Positions 41,623-50,190 of a stretch of 64,000 nucleotides of DNA are shown piece after piece (position 1 is the stretch's first letter; every line of letters begins with the position of its first letter). The notes under the pieces were generated by a model. It worked only from the letters and a program-made list of their open reading frames with translations. It searched no databases and was not told where the DNA came from. The position numbers and the translations under genes were made by a program. This stretch comes from Virgibacillus halotolerans (lineage in GTDB: Bacteria; Bacillota; Bacilli; Bacillales; Amphibacillaceae), in the NCBI RefSeq assembly GCF_016908515.1, contig NZ_JAFBEA010000010.1, positions 62,001 to 126,000 of the forward strand. Direction: 5' to 3'.

Positions 41623-42246
41623 TCAAAGACTTTTCTCCGTTGGCTCATCTTTGCGTAAGATAACAGGGGGGAGCGCATAATTATATTTCAATTGTTGATC
41701 AATTTGTTCTAATATACCAGCTATTTTATGTGCCATATCGAAAACAATGGACAATCTAGTATTTTGTAAAATGGAATATTCCATCCATCCACTGATGTTA
41801 ACAACCCCAGTCAGATGGATATCACCGATAGATGGTAGGGGCTTGTTTAAAGCGGCACCTGGCTTCAATGGACCAATTCCGGCAATAAGCTGTCCAATGG
41901 ATGTGTTTTTTCCCAGACAAGCATCGACAGCGATGATGAACGGTCTTTTATGATTGGCTTTAATATGGTTTACATATTCCTTCAGGTTCGTAGCGTGTAC
42001 CGGCTCATGCAATGTGCCATAAATCGCTACATGTTTCGGTTTCATCTCAGAAAAAAAAGTCCCTGCTAAGGGCCCTAATGCATCTCCGGTGGAACGGTCT
42101 GTTCCGATAAAAACCACGATATATTCACGTGGAAAGGGCGGAAGCCATGAGATGATTTTTTCGCTTATTTCCTTATGGAGCATTGGATCGGTATGCAGCA
42201 TGCGAAGTGATTCATTATTTTTGGCAAAACGTTGTTTAAGATTCAT
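41623..42246 (-). CDS. yyaC: spore protein YyaC (DUF1256, GPR-like fold)
   Basis: A 207-residue protein with YIVVFIGTDRSTGDALGPLAG, IYGTLHEPVHA and FIIAVDACLG, typical of DUF1256 proteins related to the germination protease. It is conserved in endospore formers and is expected to be made during sporulation. It lies against the fork direction, near spo0J as in Bacillus. No sigma-factor promoter was assigned. Confidence 0.88.
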   Translation of the reverse strand: MNLKQRFAKNNESLRMLHTDPMLHKEISEKIISWLPPFPREYIVVFIGTDRSTGDALGPLAGTFFSEMKPKHVAIYGTLHEPVHATNLKEYVNHIKANHKRPFIIAVDACLGKNTSIGQLIAGIGPLKPGAALNKPLPSIGDIHLTGVVNISGWMEYSILQNTRLSIVFDMAHKIAGILEQIDQQLKYNYALPPVILRKDEPTEKSL

Positions 42247-42334
42247 AGCTTATCCTCCACAAACATATTGGTATAGTATACGGATAAAATCTTCGATCTA
42301 TACATCAATAATGCAACTAATTGGAGGAAAAGCG

Positions 42335-43345
42335 ATGTTTCGTTCTGGCATGAAGTGGATGTTTCTAATTATTGGGACAACGATTGGGGCTGGATATGCT
42401 TCTGGGAGAGAGTTATGGCAATTTTTTGGACATGAAAGTGGACTGGCTATTGTGTTGTTTGCGGTATTTTTTACCATGTCTTGTATTGTTATTATGCAGG
42501 TGAGTTATAAAAATCAGTCAACACAATATTTGCCGGTATTACGGAAAATTGTTGGTGCAAAGCTAACTAGGATCTATGATGTCATGATATTTTTATATTT
42601 ATATACAACCACTGTTGTCATGATTGCAGGAAGTGGTGCGACCGGACAGGCGTTTAACTTCTCCTATTGGTGGGGAATAGGTATTATGGTTGGCGTACTC
42701 ATCTTATTATTTATGAAGGGTATCAATGGTATTTTATCCGTAAATCAATATGTGTTGCCAATATTAATTATCGGGTTATTGTTTATGTTACTGCAGTTTA
42801 CGCATGACCAAAAGCTTGCGCTGTTTTCACATTGGCACGAGCAACGGAATTGGACAGCTGCATTTCCGTTTACGGCATTAAATATTTTACCATTAATTGC
42901 TGTTCTCGGGGCAATTGGCAATAAGATTAAGTCGAAACAGGAGATTTGGATTGCTTCTATCAGCAGTGGGGTTATTTTAGGCGTCGTATCCTATATATAC
43001 AACAACAGTTTAATTCAAATTGCTGATGAAATGCTTTTATACGAAATCCCTATGTTTGCGATTTTAAAAAATTATCCGTTTGGTATGTTAATCTTTATGT
43101 CCATACTTTTATGGATTGCTATCTTTACAACTGCCGCTGCTGGAGTTCTTGGTATTGTAACAAGAATACAGGACTTTTTTAGGAAGCCGTTAAGTTTGCT
43201 GGCCGTTGTCATCTTAGTTACAATGATTCCATTAACAACACTTGGATTTTCAACACTGATCAGTTACATTTATCCGATATATGGCATATTGAATTTATAT
43301 GTGCTAACACGCTTATTGCTATTCCCTTTATGGAATAAAAATTAG
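42335..43345 (+). CDS. YkvI-like membrane protein
   Basis: A 336-residue protein of about ten membrane segments starting MFRSGMKWMFLIIGTTIGAGYASGRE; the GTTIGAGYASG motif near the N-terminus resembles the unwound first helix of LeuT-fold transporters and the YkvI family. The start at 42335 follows TTGGAGG; the longer open frame running back over yyaC is excluded because it has no RBS and overlaps a conserved gene. The substrate is unknown. Confidence 0.8.
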   Translation: MFRSGMKWMFLIIGTTIGAGYASGRELWQFFGHESGLAIVLFAVFFTMSCIVIMQVSYKNQSTQYLPVLRKIVGAKLTRIYDVMIFLYLYTTTVVMIAGSGATGQAFNFSYWWGIGIMVGVLILLFMKGINGILSVNQYVLPILIIGLLFMLLQFTHDQKLALFSHWHEQRNWTAAFPFTALNILPLIAVLGAIGNKIKSKQEIWIASISSGVILGVVSYIYNNSLIQIADEMLLYEIPMFAILKNYPFGMLIFMSILLWIAIFTTAAAGVLGIVTRIQDFFRKPLSLLAVVILVTMIPLTTLGFSTLISYIYPIYGILNLYVLTRLLLFPLWNKN

Positions 43346-43378
43346 AAAAAACACGAAACGTTGCTGGAGGAATTTATT

Positions 43379-44284
43379 ATGGAAGAAACAAATAAGCTTT
43401 TTACATCTTTATGGGAAAAAATCACTGGTCCAGACCTTTGGCTGGATATCGCTGGTGGGTTGCTACAAATTGTTTTTATTGCACTATTAGCAATGATCGT
43501 AGTGCGTATTAGTAGGAATCTAATTAATAGTCTGTTTAAAGATAGCCAAAAGAGACAAAGACCGATGCGTATTTCCGAAAGACGTGAAAATACCCTTATA
43601 AAGTTGACGCAGAGCGTTATTAGCTATGTTGTATACTTTATCGCCTTTATTATGATATTAAAGGTCGTTCATATTGAAATTGGACCTTTACTTGCAGGTG
43701 CAGGTGTTGCTGGTTTAGCAATTGGTTTTGGAGCACAGAATCTTGTCCGAGACATTATTTCAGGATTCTTTATTGTTTTTGAAGATCAATTTTCAGTAGG
43801 TGACTATGTATTAGTTGCTGGTGTCGAAGGTACAGTAGAAGAAATTGGACTTAGAACGACCAAAGTTTTAAGTTTTACGGGAGAAATGAATGTATTGCCA
43901 AATGGGGACATTACCCAAGTTACCAATTATTCAATACGAAATGGCTTGTCACTTGTCGAAATCAACATCCCGTATGAAAGTGATGTATCAAAAGCCGAAA
44001 GCGTGATTGAAGAAGTAGCCACTACATTACCGCAAGAATATGATTATCTTGTCGGTAAACCGGAAATTCAAGGCATAACGGAATTGAATGTATCACACTA
44101 TGTGATTCGAATTATTGCAGAAACAGAGCCAACGATGCAATGGGCTGGTGAACGTATGATTCGTAGAGTAATGCAGGATCGGTTGTATAAATCTGGTATA
44201 GAAATACCATCACCACGCCTTGTCGTTTATTCCAGTGAAGAAAAACAGCAATTGCTAAAAAGAGGATACGAGCGGGATCAATAA
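43379..44284 (+). CDS. small-conductance mechanosensitive channel (MscS/YkuT-like)
   Basis: A 301-residue MscS-family channel that should release solutes upon hypo-osmotic stress. Three membrane helices are seen; the pore helix is AGAGVAGLAIGFGAQNLVRDIISGFF and the beta domain starts DQFSVGDYV. The ATG at 43379 follows CTGGAGG; a TTG at 43361 would include the RBS in the gene. It is followed 40 nt later by the DUF951 gene. Confidence 0.9.
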   Translation: MEETNKLFTSLWEKITGPDLWLDIAGGLLQIVFIALLAMIVVRISRNLINSLFKDSQKRQRPMRISERRENTLIKLTQSVISYVVYFIAFIMILKVVHIEIGPLLAGAGVAGLAIGFGAQNLVRDIISGFFIVFEDQFSVGDYVLVAGVEGTVEEIGLRTTKVLSFTGEMNVLPNGDITQVTNYSIRNGLSLVEINIPYESDVSKAESVIEEVATTLPQEYDYLVGKPEIQGITELNVSHYVIRIIAETEPTMQWAGERMIRRVMQDRLYKSGIEIPSPRLVVYSSEEKQQLLKRGYERDQ

Positions 44285-44324
44285 AAATCCTGTATAATGA
44301 GATATAAAAAAGGGAGTTCACCAA

Positions 44325-44522
44325 ATGGCAGAAAAAGAATTTGGATTGAATGATGTTGTACAAATGAAAAAACCACACCCTTGTGGCGAAAATCGCTGGA
44401 AAATAATCCGTATGGGCATGGACATTCGGATAAAATGTTTAGGTTGCGAGCATAGTGTGATGATTCCACGCAGAGAGTTTACAAAGAAACTGAAAAAGGT
44501 ATTGGAAAAAAGTGAAGAATAA
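44325..44522 (+). CDS. DUF951 family protein (YyzM-like)
   Basis: A 65-residue protein with DVVQMKKPHPCGENRWKIIRMGMDIRIKC.GC, which keeps the paired Cys residues and the KKPHPCG motif of DUF951. This small protein commonly sits between an MscS gene and ychF in Bacillaceae (yyzM in Bacillus). The Cys pattern suggests a metal site, which is inference. AAAGGGAG precedes the start. Confidence 0.9.
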   Translation: MAEKEFGLNDVVQMKKPHPCGENRWKIIRMGMDIRIKCLGCEHSVMIPRREFTKKLKKVLEKSEE

Positions 44523-44651
44523 AGGGTAATTTCATTCAGGGGGAGCAATGTAAAATTTAATTTGAAATCCATTAAAATGGACGATCCCCCTTGTAAAATG
44601 ATAAAATAGAAGGAAGAATGAAGTTAAAAAAACAATATGATAGCATAAGAG

Positions 44652-44691
44652 ACAAAAATAGGTGTACTTTGGTTACCTATTTTTGTTTTTT
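44652..44691 (+). terminator. intrinsic terminator upstream of ychF
   Basis: CAAAAATAGGT and ACCTATTTTTG form an 11-bp stem, followed by TTTTTTG. Confidence 0.85.
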
Positions 44692-44777
44692 GCCAACTTG
44701 ATTTTTAATTTTTGCAATCTATAATTGGAATTACAACTTAGTTCATATGAATGAAATCCTTAAGGAGTGGAAGTTGA

Positions 44778-45878
44778 ATGGCATTAACAGCAGGAATTGT
44801 TGGTCTCCCCAATGTAGGTAAATCTACATTATTTAACGCAATCACACAGGCTGGGGCAGAATCGGCCAATTATCCGTTTTGTACGATTGATCCGAACGTT
44901 GGTATCGTGGAAGTTCCGGATGATCGTTTGAATAAATTAACAGAACTAGTAAAGCCCAAAAAGACAATACCAACAGCATTTGAATTTACAGATATTGCAG
45001 GTATTGTTAAGGGTGCAAGTAAAGGAGAGGGGCTGGGAAACCAATTTCTCTCACATATCCGCCAGGTGGATGCGATATGCCACGTCGTCCGTTGCTTTCA
45101 GGATGAAAATGTTACACATGTTTCCGGTAAAATTGATCCCATTGATGATATTGAGATTATCAATCTGGAATTAATTTTATCAGATTTAGAAACAGTGAAC
45201 AAAAAGTATGACAAAACAGAAAAGCTAGCAAGACAGAAGGACAAAGATGCAGTTGCTGAATTTAATGTCATGGCAAAACTAAAGGAAGGATTAGAAGAAG
45301 AAATCCCAGCGCGCGCTATTGAATTTAATGAAGATCAATTAAAGATTGTCAAAGGGCTTCACTTACTGACGAGTAAACCAATTTTATATGCGGCAAATGT
45401 AAGCGAAGATGAAATTGCTGATCCGAGTAACAATGAAAATGTACAAAAGGTACGTGATTACGCAGCAAAAGAAAATGCGGAAGTAATTGTTGTTTGTGCA
45501 AAAATTGAAGAGGAAATTTCCGAGCTGGACCAAGATGAAAAAGCAATGTTCTTGGAAGAACTTGGTATCCCAGAATCTGGTCTTGACCAGTTAATTAGAG
45601 CTACTTATGATTTATTGGGATTGGCTACCTATTTCACAGCGGGTGAACAGGAAGTACGTGCATGGACATTCCAAGAAGGGATGAAAGCACCACAAGCGGC
45701 AGGTATTATTCATACCGATTTTGAACGAGGTTTTATTCGTGCAGAGACCGTTTCCTATGATGATCTAGCAGAAGCTGGGGCGATGGCTCAAGCACGCGAA
45801 AAAGGCAGGGTAAGGTTAGAAGGAAAAGAATACATCGTTCAAGATGGCGATGTCATTCATTTTCGCTTTAATGTATAA
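44778..45878 (+). CDS. ychF: ribosome-binding ATPase YchF
   Basis: A 366-residue Obg-related P-loop protein. G1 GLPNVGKST is at residues 8-16, G3 is DIAGIVKGASKGEGLGNQFL, and G4 reads NVSE rather than NKxD, which is the change that makes YchF prefer ATP. A coiled-coil insert and C-terminal TGS domain (LATYFTAGEQEVRAW) follow. AAGGAGTGG precedes the ATG. It precedes rpsF-ssb-rpsR as in Bacillus (yyaF). Confidence 0.96.
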   Translation: MALTAGIVGLPNVGKSTLFNAITQAGAESANYPFCTIDPNVGIVEVPDDRLNKLTELVKPKKTIPTAFEFTDIAGIVKGASKGEGLGNQFLSHIRQVDAICHVVRCFQDENVTHVSGKIDPIDDIEIINLELILSDLETVNKKYDKTEKLARQKDKDAVAEFNVMAKLKEGLEEEIPARAIEFNEDQLKIVKGLHLLTSKPILYAANVSEDEIADPSNNENVQKVRDYAAKENAEVIVVCAKIEEEISELDQDEKAMFLEELGIPESGLDQLIRATYDLLGLATYFTAGEQEVRAWTFQEGMKAPQAAGIIHTDFERGFIRAETVSYDDLAEAGAMAQAREKGRVRLEGKEYIVQDGDVIHFRFNV

Positions 45879-45907
45879 CGAAAAATTAGGATCCCTCGAA
45901 GAGATAG

Positions 45908-45936
45908 TTGTTTTATAGGAAAAGATTTGGTATAAT
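45908..45936 (+). promoter_or_regulatory. sigma-A promoter of rpsF-ssb-rpsR
   Basis: -35 TTGTTT (45908-45913) and a perfect -10 TATAAT (45931-45936) are separated by 17 nt. Confidence 0.8.
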
Positions 45937-45972
45937 ATATCATTGTGAGTAATTAAATTACGATTACTCCTT

Positions 45973-46003
45973 GCTCCTGGACATATCAGGAGCCGCTAAG
46001 ACC
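45973..46003 (+). promoter_or_regulatory. S6:S18-binding mRNA leader motif
   Basis: GCTCCTG (45973-45979) and CAGGAGC (45987-45993) form a perfect 7-bp hairpin, followed at once by CGCTAAGACC, just before the rpsF RBS. A hairpin with an adjacent CCG element in this place is the known S6:S18 autoregulatory motif of rpsF operons. Confidence 0.7.
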
Positions 46004-46020
46004 AAAAGGAGGTGCTACGG

Positions 46021-46308
46021 ATGAGAAAATACGAAATCATGTACATCATCCGCCCAGACATTGAAGAGGAAGCTAAAACTGCTCTAGTTGAGCGTTTTAA
46101 CAAAATCCTTACTGATAATGGAGCGGAGATTGCAAAAGTTGATGAAAAAGGCAAGAAACGTCTTGCATATGAAATCAATGACTATCATGATGGATACTAT
46201 GTACTGATTAACTTCAGCAGTGATGATCAAGCAATTAACGAATTTGATCGTTTAGCGAAGTTCTCAGATGATATTGTTCGCCATATGATAATTCGAGAAG
46301 ATGATTAA
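46021..46308 (+). CDS. rpsF: 30S ribosomal protein S6
   Basis: A 95-residue ribosomal protein, [18 protein letters not shown]..., matching S6 along its length. It pairs with S18 on the platform of the small subunit. AAAGGAGGTG precedes the ATG at 46021; an earlier in-frame codon at 46012 overlaps that RBS. First gene of the rpsF-ssb-rpsR operon. Confidence 0.97.
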   Translation: MRKYEIMYIIRPDIEEEAKTALVERFNKILTDNGAEIAKVDEKGKKRLAYEINDYHDGYYVLINFSSDDQAINEFDRLAKFSDDIVRHMIIREDD

Positions 46309-46326
46309 TAATAAGGGGTGGTTCTG

Positions 46327-46821
46327 ATGTTAAATCGTGTCGTACTTGTTGGCAGGTTAACGAAGGATCCTGATTTACGTTATACACCAAATGGTACAGC
46401 AGTTGCTAACTTTACACTAGCGGTTAACCGACCTTTTTCGAATCAGCAAGGAAACCGTGAAGCAGATTTTATTAACTGTGTCGTTTGGCGCAGACCTGCT
46501 GAGAATCTTGCTAACTACATGAAAAAAGGTAGTCTGGTTGGTGTCGATGGACGTGTTCAAACACGGACATATGAAGGACAAGATGGTAAAACTGTATTTG
46601 TAACGGAAATAGTTGCAGACAGTGTACAATTTTTGGAATCAAAAGGTGCCTCTCAAGGAGGACAAAACAATTCAGGATTCCAGCAAAACAATAATCAGAA
46701 CCAATTTCAAAATAATAATCAAAACCAAAACCAAAACCAGAATCAAAATCAAAATCAGGAAGATCCATTTCAAAATAATGGAGAACCTATCGATATATCA
46801 GATGATGATTTACCATTTTAA
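46327..46821 (+). CDS. ssb: single-stranded DNA-binding protein
   Basis: A 164-residue SSB. The OB fold covers residues 1-105 ([23 protein letters not shown]...VADSVQFLE). The linker is almost pure Asn/Gln, with a run of six or more NQ pairs encoded by a near-repeat of AACCAAAACCAA and AATCAAAATCAA units (46690-46760). The C-terminal interaction tip DDDLPF is intact. AAGGGGTGG supports the start at 46327. Confidence 0.96.
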   Translation: MLNRVVLVGRLTKDPDLRYTPNGTAVANFTLAVNRPFSNQQGNREADFINCVVWRRPAENLANYMKKGSLVGVDGRVQTRTYEGQDGKTVFVTEIVADSVQFLESKGASQGGQNNSGFQQNNNQNQFQNNNQNQNQNQNQNQNQEDPFQNNGEPIDISDDDLPF

Positions 46822-46889
46822 AAAGGTGTTCTACAGTTTTCTTCATGATAACTGTCGGACATATATACACTAATAAAGGAGGGGTATGA

Positions 46890-47123
46890 ATGGCACCTCG
46901 TCGTGGACGCGCTAAGCGTCGTAAAGTGTGTTATTTCACTGCAAACGGAATTACACATATCGATTATAAAGACGTTGATTTGCTAAGACGTTTCATTTCA
47001 GAACGTGGAAAAATTCTTCCGCGTCGTGTAACTGGAACATCTGCTAAATACCAACGTAAACTTACAAAAGCAATCAAACGTGCTCGTACTATCGCATTAT
47101 TGCCTTACGTATCCGAGCAATAA
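46890..47123 (+). CDS. rpsR: 30S ribosomal protein S18
   Basis: A 77-residue basic protein with [24 protein letters not shown] and [14 protein letters not shown]-like C-terminus ([18 protein letters not shown]), matching S18. It forms a heterodimer with S6. AAAGGAGGGGT precedes the ATG. Last gene of the operon, ended by a strong terminator. Confidence 0.97.
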   Translation: MAPRRGRAKRRKVCYFTANGITHIDYKDVDLLRRFISERGKILPRRVTGTSAKYQRKLTKAIKRARTIALLPYVSEQ

Positions 47124-47127
47124 AATA

Positions 47128-47172
47128 AAACCTTTAAATTTAGCCTTTCAGCTAGATTTAAAGGTTTTTTTA
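47128..47172 (+). terminator. intrinsic terminator after rpsR
   Basis: AAACCTTTAAAT and ATTTAAAGGTTT form a 12-bp stem with an inner TAGC/GCTA stem, then TTTT. Confidence 0.92.
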
Positions 47173-47180
47173 CTTTGTAG

Positions 47181-47380
47181 TGTGCTAAAACCGTTGATTT
47201 CCACTGCAGGCGGACGCTTTCCGCGCGCACGGCTTCAGCCTCCTTGAGAAACCCACACTAAGGGGTCTTCAGACACGTGCTGGGACTGCGATTACTCGTC
47301 CCACCGAAAACCTTTGTTCCCGCTGGGAGTCGCCGCCTTCCGTTTCAATCAACGATGTAGTGTTCCGAATTAATAAATGT
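47181..47380 (+). repeat. modular hairpin repeat (family 1, medium copy)
   Basis: Arms CGTTGATT (47193-47200) and AATCAACG (47348-47355), the same core and flanks as 39305-39469, plus a 35-nt cassette (GGGACTGCGATTACTCGTCCC and CACCGAAAACC...) inserted between CACGTGCT and GTTCCCGCTGG. The same cassette is in the copy at 6539. Confidence 0.88.
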
Positions 47381-47499
47381 GTATTGATGATAAAATCACA
47401 TCCCAGTTTTACTTTAGAATAATAATAGGGTTTGTAGTGTGCTAATTACCTTTCTCACCAAAAATATTTTTTGCCGAAAGTGGTATTAGTCCATTTACT

Positions 47500-47605
47500 T
47501 ATCACTAAGGGGCCTTCAGATACGTGCTGTTCTAAGCAGAAGAGTCAGTGTGAGCCCGCGGAAAGCGTAGTATATTTCCGTAGCGAAGGTATATCGCACT
47601 TTGTA
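47500..47605. repeat. degenerate chimeric hairpin repeat
   Basis: The left part (CACTAAGGGGCCTTCAGATACGTGCTGTTC) follows family 1 on the plus strand; the right part (GAGCCCGCGGAAAGCGTAGTATATTTCCG) is the family 2 core inverted. Apart from these copies, 47381-47499 and 47606-47632 hold nothing I recognise. Confidence 0.6.
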
Positions 47606-47632
47606 ATATTTTGCCGAAACTTGGGCTAAGGC

Positions 47633-48406
47633 TTATTTGTTAAACCCGTAGGATTGCAAAATGGATACACCTTGATCGCTTTTTAAAAACGAAATAAAAT
47701 CTCTTGCCTGTTTATTGTATTCACTATAAGATGTCACACCTGCAGGGTAAACGATGTCTTCGTGTAAATCATTATCGACTTCTAGGATCACATCTACATT
47801 ATTTACATGTGACATATCAGAAGCGTACACAAAGCCAGCATCTGCGCTTCCGGATTGTACATCCGCTAATACCTGATGCACGTCTTTTTCATAAATAAAT
47901 TTATCCAGTAAAGGTGCTCCCCATATATTTGCTTGTTGTAAAGCCTCTTTCGTGTAACTGCCAGCCGCAACACTGTCGGGATCTCCGATTGCAATTTGAT
48001 TGATTGCCAAGGATGGTAATTCATTGAGGGAATCAATTGTAAATGGATGGTTTTTATTGGCGATAAGTACAAGTTCATTGGTAGCAAAGTTTGTTCTTGT
48101 TCCTGAAGCAATTAATTCCTGCTCATCAAGCATGTCCATCCATTCCTGGTCAGCGGATAGAAAGATATCTGTTGGTGCGCCTTGCTGAATTTGTTGGGCA
48201 AGCTTTCCAGAGCTATCAAAGTTTAAGGTTATTTTAGTGTCTGGATCAACCTTTTTATAGGATTCAACTAATTCGTCCATCACATTCGTAAGACTCATTG
48301 CCGCGGAAATGTGTAGCTCGTCCTCGGTATTAGATTTCTGGAAAAGATCATCGGAACATCCAGATAACATAAAAAGAGACAAAACAAGCAGCAAATATTT
48401 TTCCAT
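47633..48406 (-). CDS. molybdate-type ABC transporter substrate-binding lipoprotein (ModA-like)
   Basis: A 257-residue lipoprotein, lipobox LSGC with Cys17, followed by the ModA-like motifs LHISAAMSLTNVMDEL, FDSSGKLAQQIQQGAPTDIFLSAD and GDPDSVAAGSYTKEAL. It should bind molybdate or tungstate at the cell surface. No modB or modC gene is adjacent, so its partners must be elsewhere or it has another oxyanion role. The ATG at 48406 follows GGAGG; the upstream frame to 48418 has no suitable start spacing. It lies 17 nt after a DUF1189 gene on the same strand. Confidence 0.85.
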   Translation of the reverse strand: MEKYLLLVLSLFMLSGCSDDLFQKSNTEDELHISAAMSLTNVMDELVESYKKVDPDTKITLNFDSSGKLAQQIQQGAPTDIFLSADQEWMDMLDEQELIASGTRTNFATNELVLIANKNHPFTIDSLNELPSLAINQIAIGDPDSVAAGSYTKEALQQANIWGAPLLDKFIYEKDVHQVLADVQSGSADAGFVYASDMSHVNNVDVILEVDNDLHEDIVYPAGVTSYSEYNKQARDFISFLKSDQGVSILQSYGFNK

Positions 48407-48423
48407 AACAATAATCAACCTCC

Positions 48424-48915
48424 TTACGGTGTACGTATTCTCCGCTTGGGATACACAGAAATAATTTTAATTAAAAACACGAATGTATAAATTAAAAACA
48501 ACCATAGAAATGAATCGCTAACTGGATAGATCAAGGCGATGATTGTATATAGAATGAATGGTATTGTCGTTGTATAGGCACTCATTTTCCATAGGATGGC
48601 AAAGCGCAATTTACGTTTCATGAGCTTTGCGATGCCGACCGAAATATAGGCAATCAAGGAAAGCAATAGAAATACGATCACTGTCATTGGTAAATAATAA
48701 AATATAAAGAAATAAATAATCCGGAAGAATATATTTAGGTCAGTTCCCGGTCCGCTTGTTGCTGTTAAGCGCTCAATCAAAGCCGGTACAGAGACCAACA
48801 ATAAAAGAATAAACATATATAGGACTGCTATATCCATACCGATACGATTAAGCTGGAACATTGCCTTTTTATTAGGCAATTTGATACTATGTAAAAATGC
48901 CTGCAGGAAAATCAT
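48424..48915 (-). CDS. DUF1189-like membrane protein, short form
   Basis: A protein of about 163 residues with about four membrane segments (IAVLYMFILLLLVSVPALI, IYFFIFYYLPMTVIVFLLLSLIAYISVG and two later ones). The N-terminal pattern FLHSIKLPNKKAMFQLNRIG fits DUF1189 proteins, but the usual family length is greater, so this one is short. ATG at 48915 has the better spacing to AGAAGG; ATG at 48924 is an alternative. Function unknown. It is in operon with the ModA-like gene. Confidence 0.6.
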   Translation of the reverse strand: MIFLQAFLHSIKLPNKKAMFQLNRIGMDIAVLYMFILLLLVSVPALIERLTATSGPGTDLNIFFRIIYFFIFYYLPMTVIVFLLLSLIAYISVGIAKLMKRKLRFAILWKMSAYTTTIPFILYTIIALIYPVSDSFLWLFLIYTFVFLIKIISVYPKRRIRTP

Positions 48916-49082
48916 TTTTTTCATCCTTCTATAATAAATTTCGGGTTATATCTGTATTATAGTAGAAAATGCAATTAAAAGCTTATATGTACCTGAAAAA
49001 GTAATGATATTTTAACAAATAACGACAAGAAACATATAGAGATTGATGTTTGAAAACGTAAGCCGCGCACTTCAACATCTTT

Positions 49083-49096
49083 ATTGCCCGGGAAAT
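49083..49096. promoter_or_regulatory. Noc-binding site (13 of 14 match)
   Basis: ATTGCCCGGGAAAT differs from the Bacillus Noc-binding consensus ATTTCCCGGGAAAT at one base. It is in the gap between the divergent DUF1189 and yybS genes. A matching noc gene is at 36397. Confidence 0.65.
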
Positions 49097-49207
49097 ATTT
49101 TTTTCAACATTTTCTGACACCCATTTCTATAAAAATCATGTTATCATATTACAATGGTATGAAAAATAAATATTTAATAAATATGAGTGTTTAGACGAGG
49201 TGCAAGT

Positions 49208-50152
49208 ATGAATCAGTCAAAAAAAATTACGGATGGTGCAGTGTGTATCGCTACATTTGTAGTGTTGTTACTCATTACCCTTTTTGTGCCAATCGTATCT
49301 ATTGTTGGCCCTTTTTTATTACCAATTCCATTTGTAATATATGCTTCCCGATATTATTTTAAGGCATCATTCATCATGTTTGTTGGCGCGGTCATTTTAA
49401 GTCTGCTGTTTGCAACCATTTTTACCCTTCCACTTGTTGTACTCATGGGATTCGGTGGTATAATGATTGGAACATCTATTTATAAAAAGTTATCGGCTTA
49501 TGAGACTTGGGCACGGGGTGCATTCGGGTTTGCCGTTGGTCTGTTATTTGTTTTTGTATTTAGCCAGGTGGCATTCGATGTGAATTGGGTCGATCAATTG
49601 GATGAGATGGTAACAGAATCGCTGGAAATGAGTACCAATCTCTTAAATGACCTTGGTGTTGGAGAACAAGCAGATGAAGTACAGGAAGTTATGCATGATC
49701 AAATTGATCTTTTAAAGAACTTACTGCCGGTTGCAATCGCTACTATTGCTATCTTTTTAGCTTTTGTTAGTCAGTGGATCAGTTATAAAGTACTTAATCG
49801 ATTAGAAAGAAAAAGATTATATTTCCCGCCATTTCGCACTTTGCGATTTCCAACGGCAATTGTTTGGATATATTTTTTCGCGTTAATTGTTTCCTTGTTT
49901 AATTCGGATCCAATGAGTACCTTTTATATAGCGTCGGAAAATGTTTTAATGTTAACGGGGTTAATTATGACCATTCAAGGCTTTTCTTTTATATTTTTCT
50001 ATGCACATCATAAGAAAATGTCAAAGGCGATACCAATCCTTAGTGTGGTTTTAACATTGATCTTCCCCATGATTTTACTGTATTTGGTTCGTATCTTAGG
50101 TATAATTGATATAGGCTTTAGGCTAAGAGAGCAAATAGCTAGAAAGAAATAG
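49208..50152 (+). CDS. yybS: YybS family membrane protein (DUF2232)
   Basis: A 314-residue polytopic membrane protein. It has the DUF2232 N-terminal block (IVGPFLLPIPFVIYASRY) and further membrane segments after a polar loop at about 130-165. It always precedes gdpP and rplI in Bacillus. Function is unknown. The start at 49208 follows ACGAGGTG; a codon at 49187 opens the frame without an RBS. Confidence 0.88.
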   Translation: MNQSKKITDGAVCIATFVVLLLITLFVPIVSIVGPFLLPIPFVIYASRYYFKASFIMFVGAVILSLLFATIFTLPLVVLMGFGGIMIGTSIYKKLSAYETWARGAFGFAVGLLFVFVFSQVAFDVNWVDQLDEMVTESLEMSTNLLNDLGVGEQADEVQEVMHDQIDLLKNLLPVAIATIAIFLAFVSQWISYKVLNRLERKRLYFPPFRTLRFPTAIVWIYFFALIVSLFNSDPMSTFYIASENVLMLTGLIMTIQGFSFIFFYAHHKKMSKAIPILSVVLTLIFPMILLYLVRILGIIDIGFRLREQIARKK

Positions 50153-50190
50153 TGTAAGATATCGTGCCAAAGAATGAGGAGCTGAATGTG

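Noticed and set aside
42089-42334. N-terminal extension of the YkvI-like frame over yyaC
   Set aside because: There is no RBS, and it is antisense to conserved yyaC sequence; the ATG at 42335 with TTGGAGG is the better start.
46690-46760. Tandem AAYCAA units as a CRISPR or regulatory repeat
   Set aside because: The units lie in frame within ssb and encode the usual Gln/Asn-rich linker.
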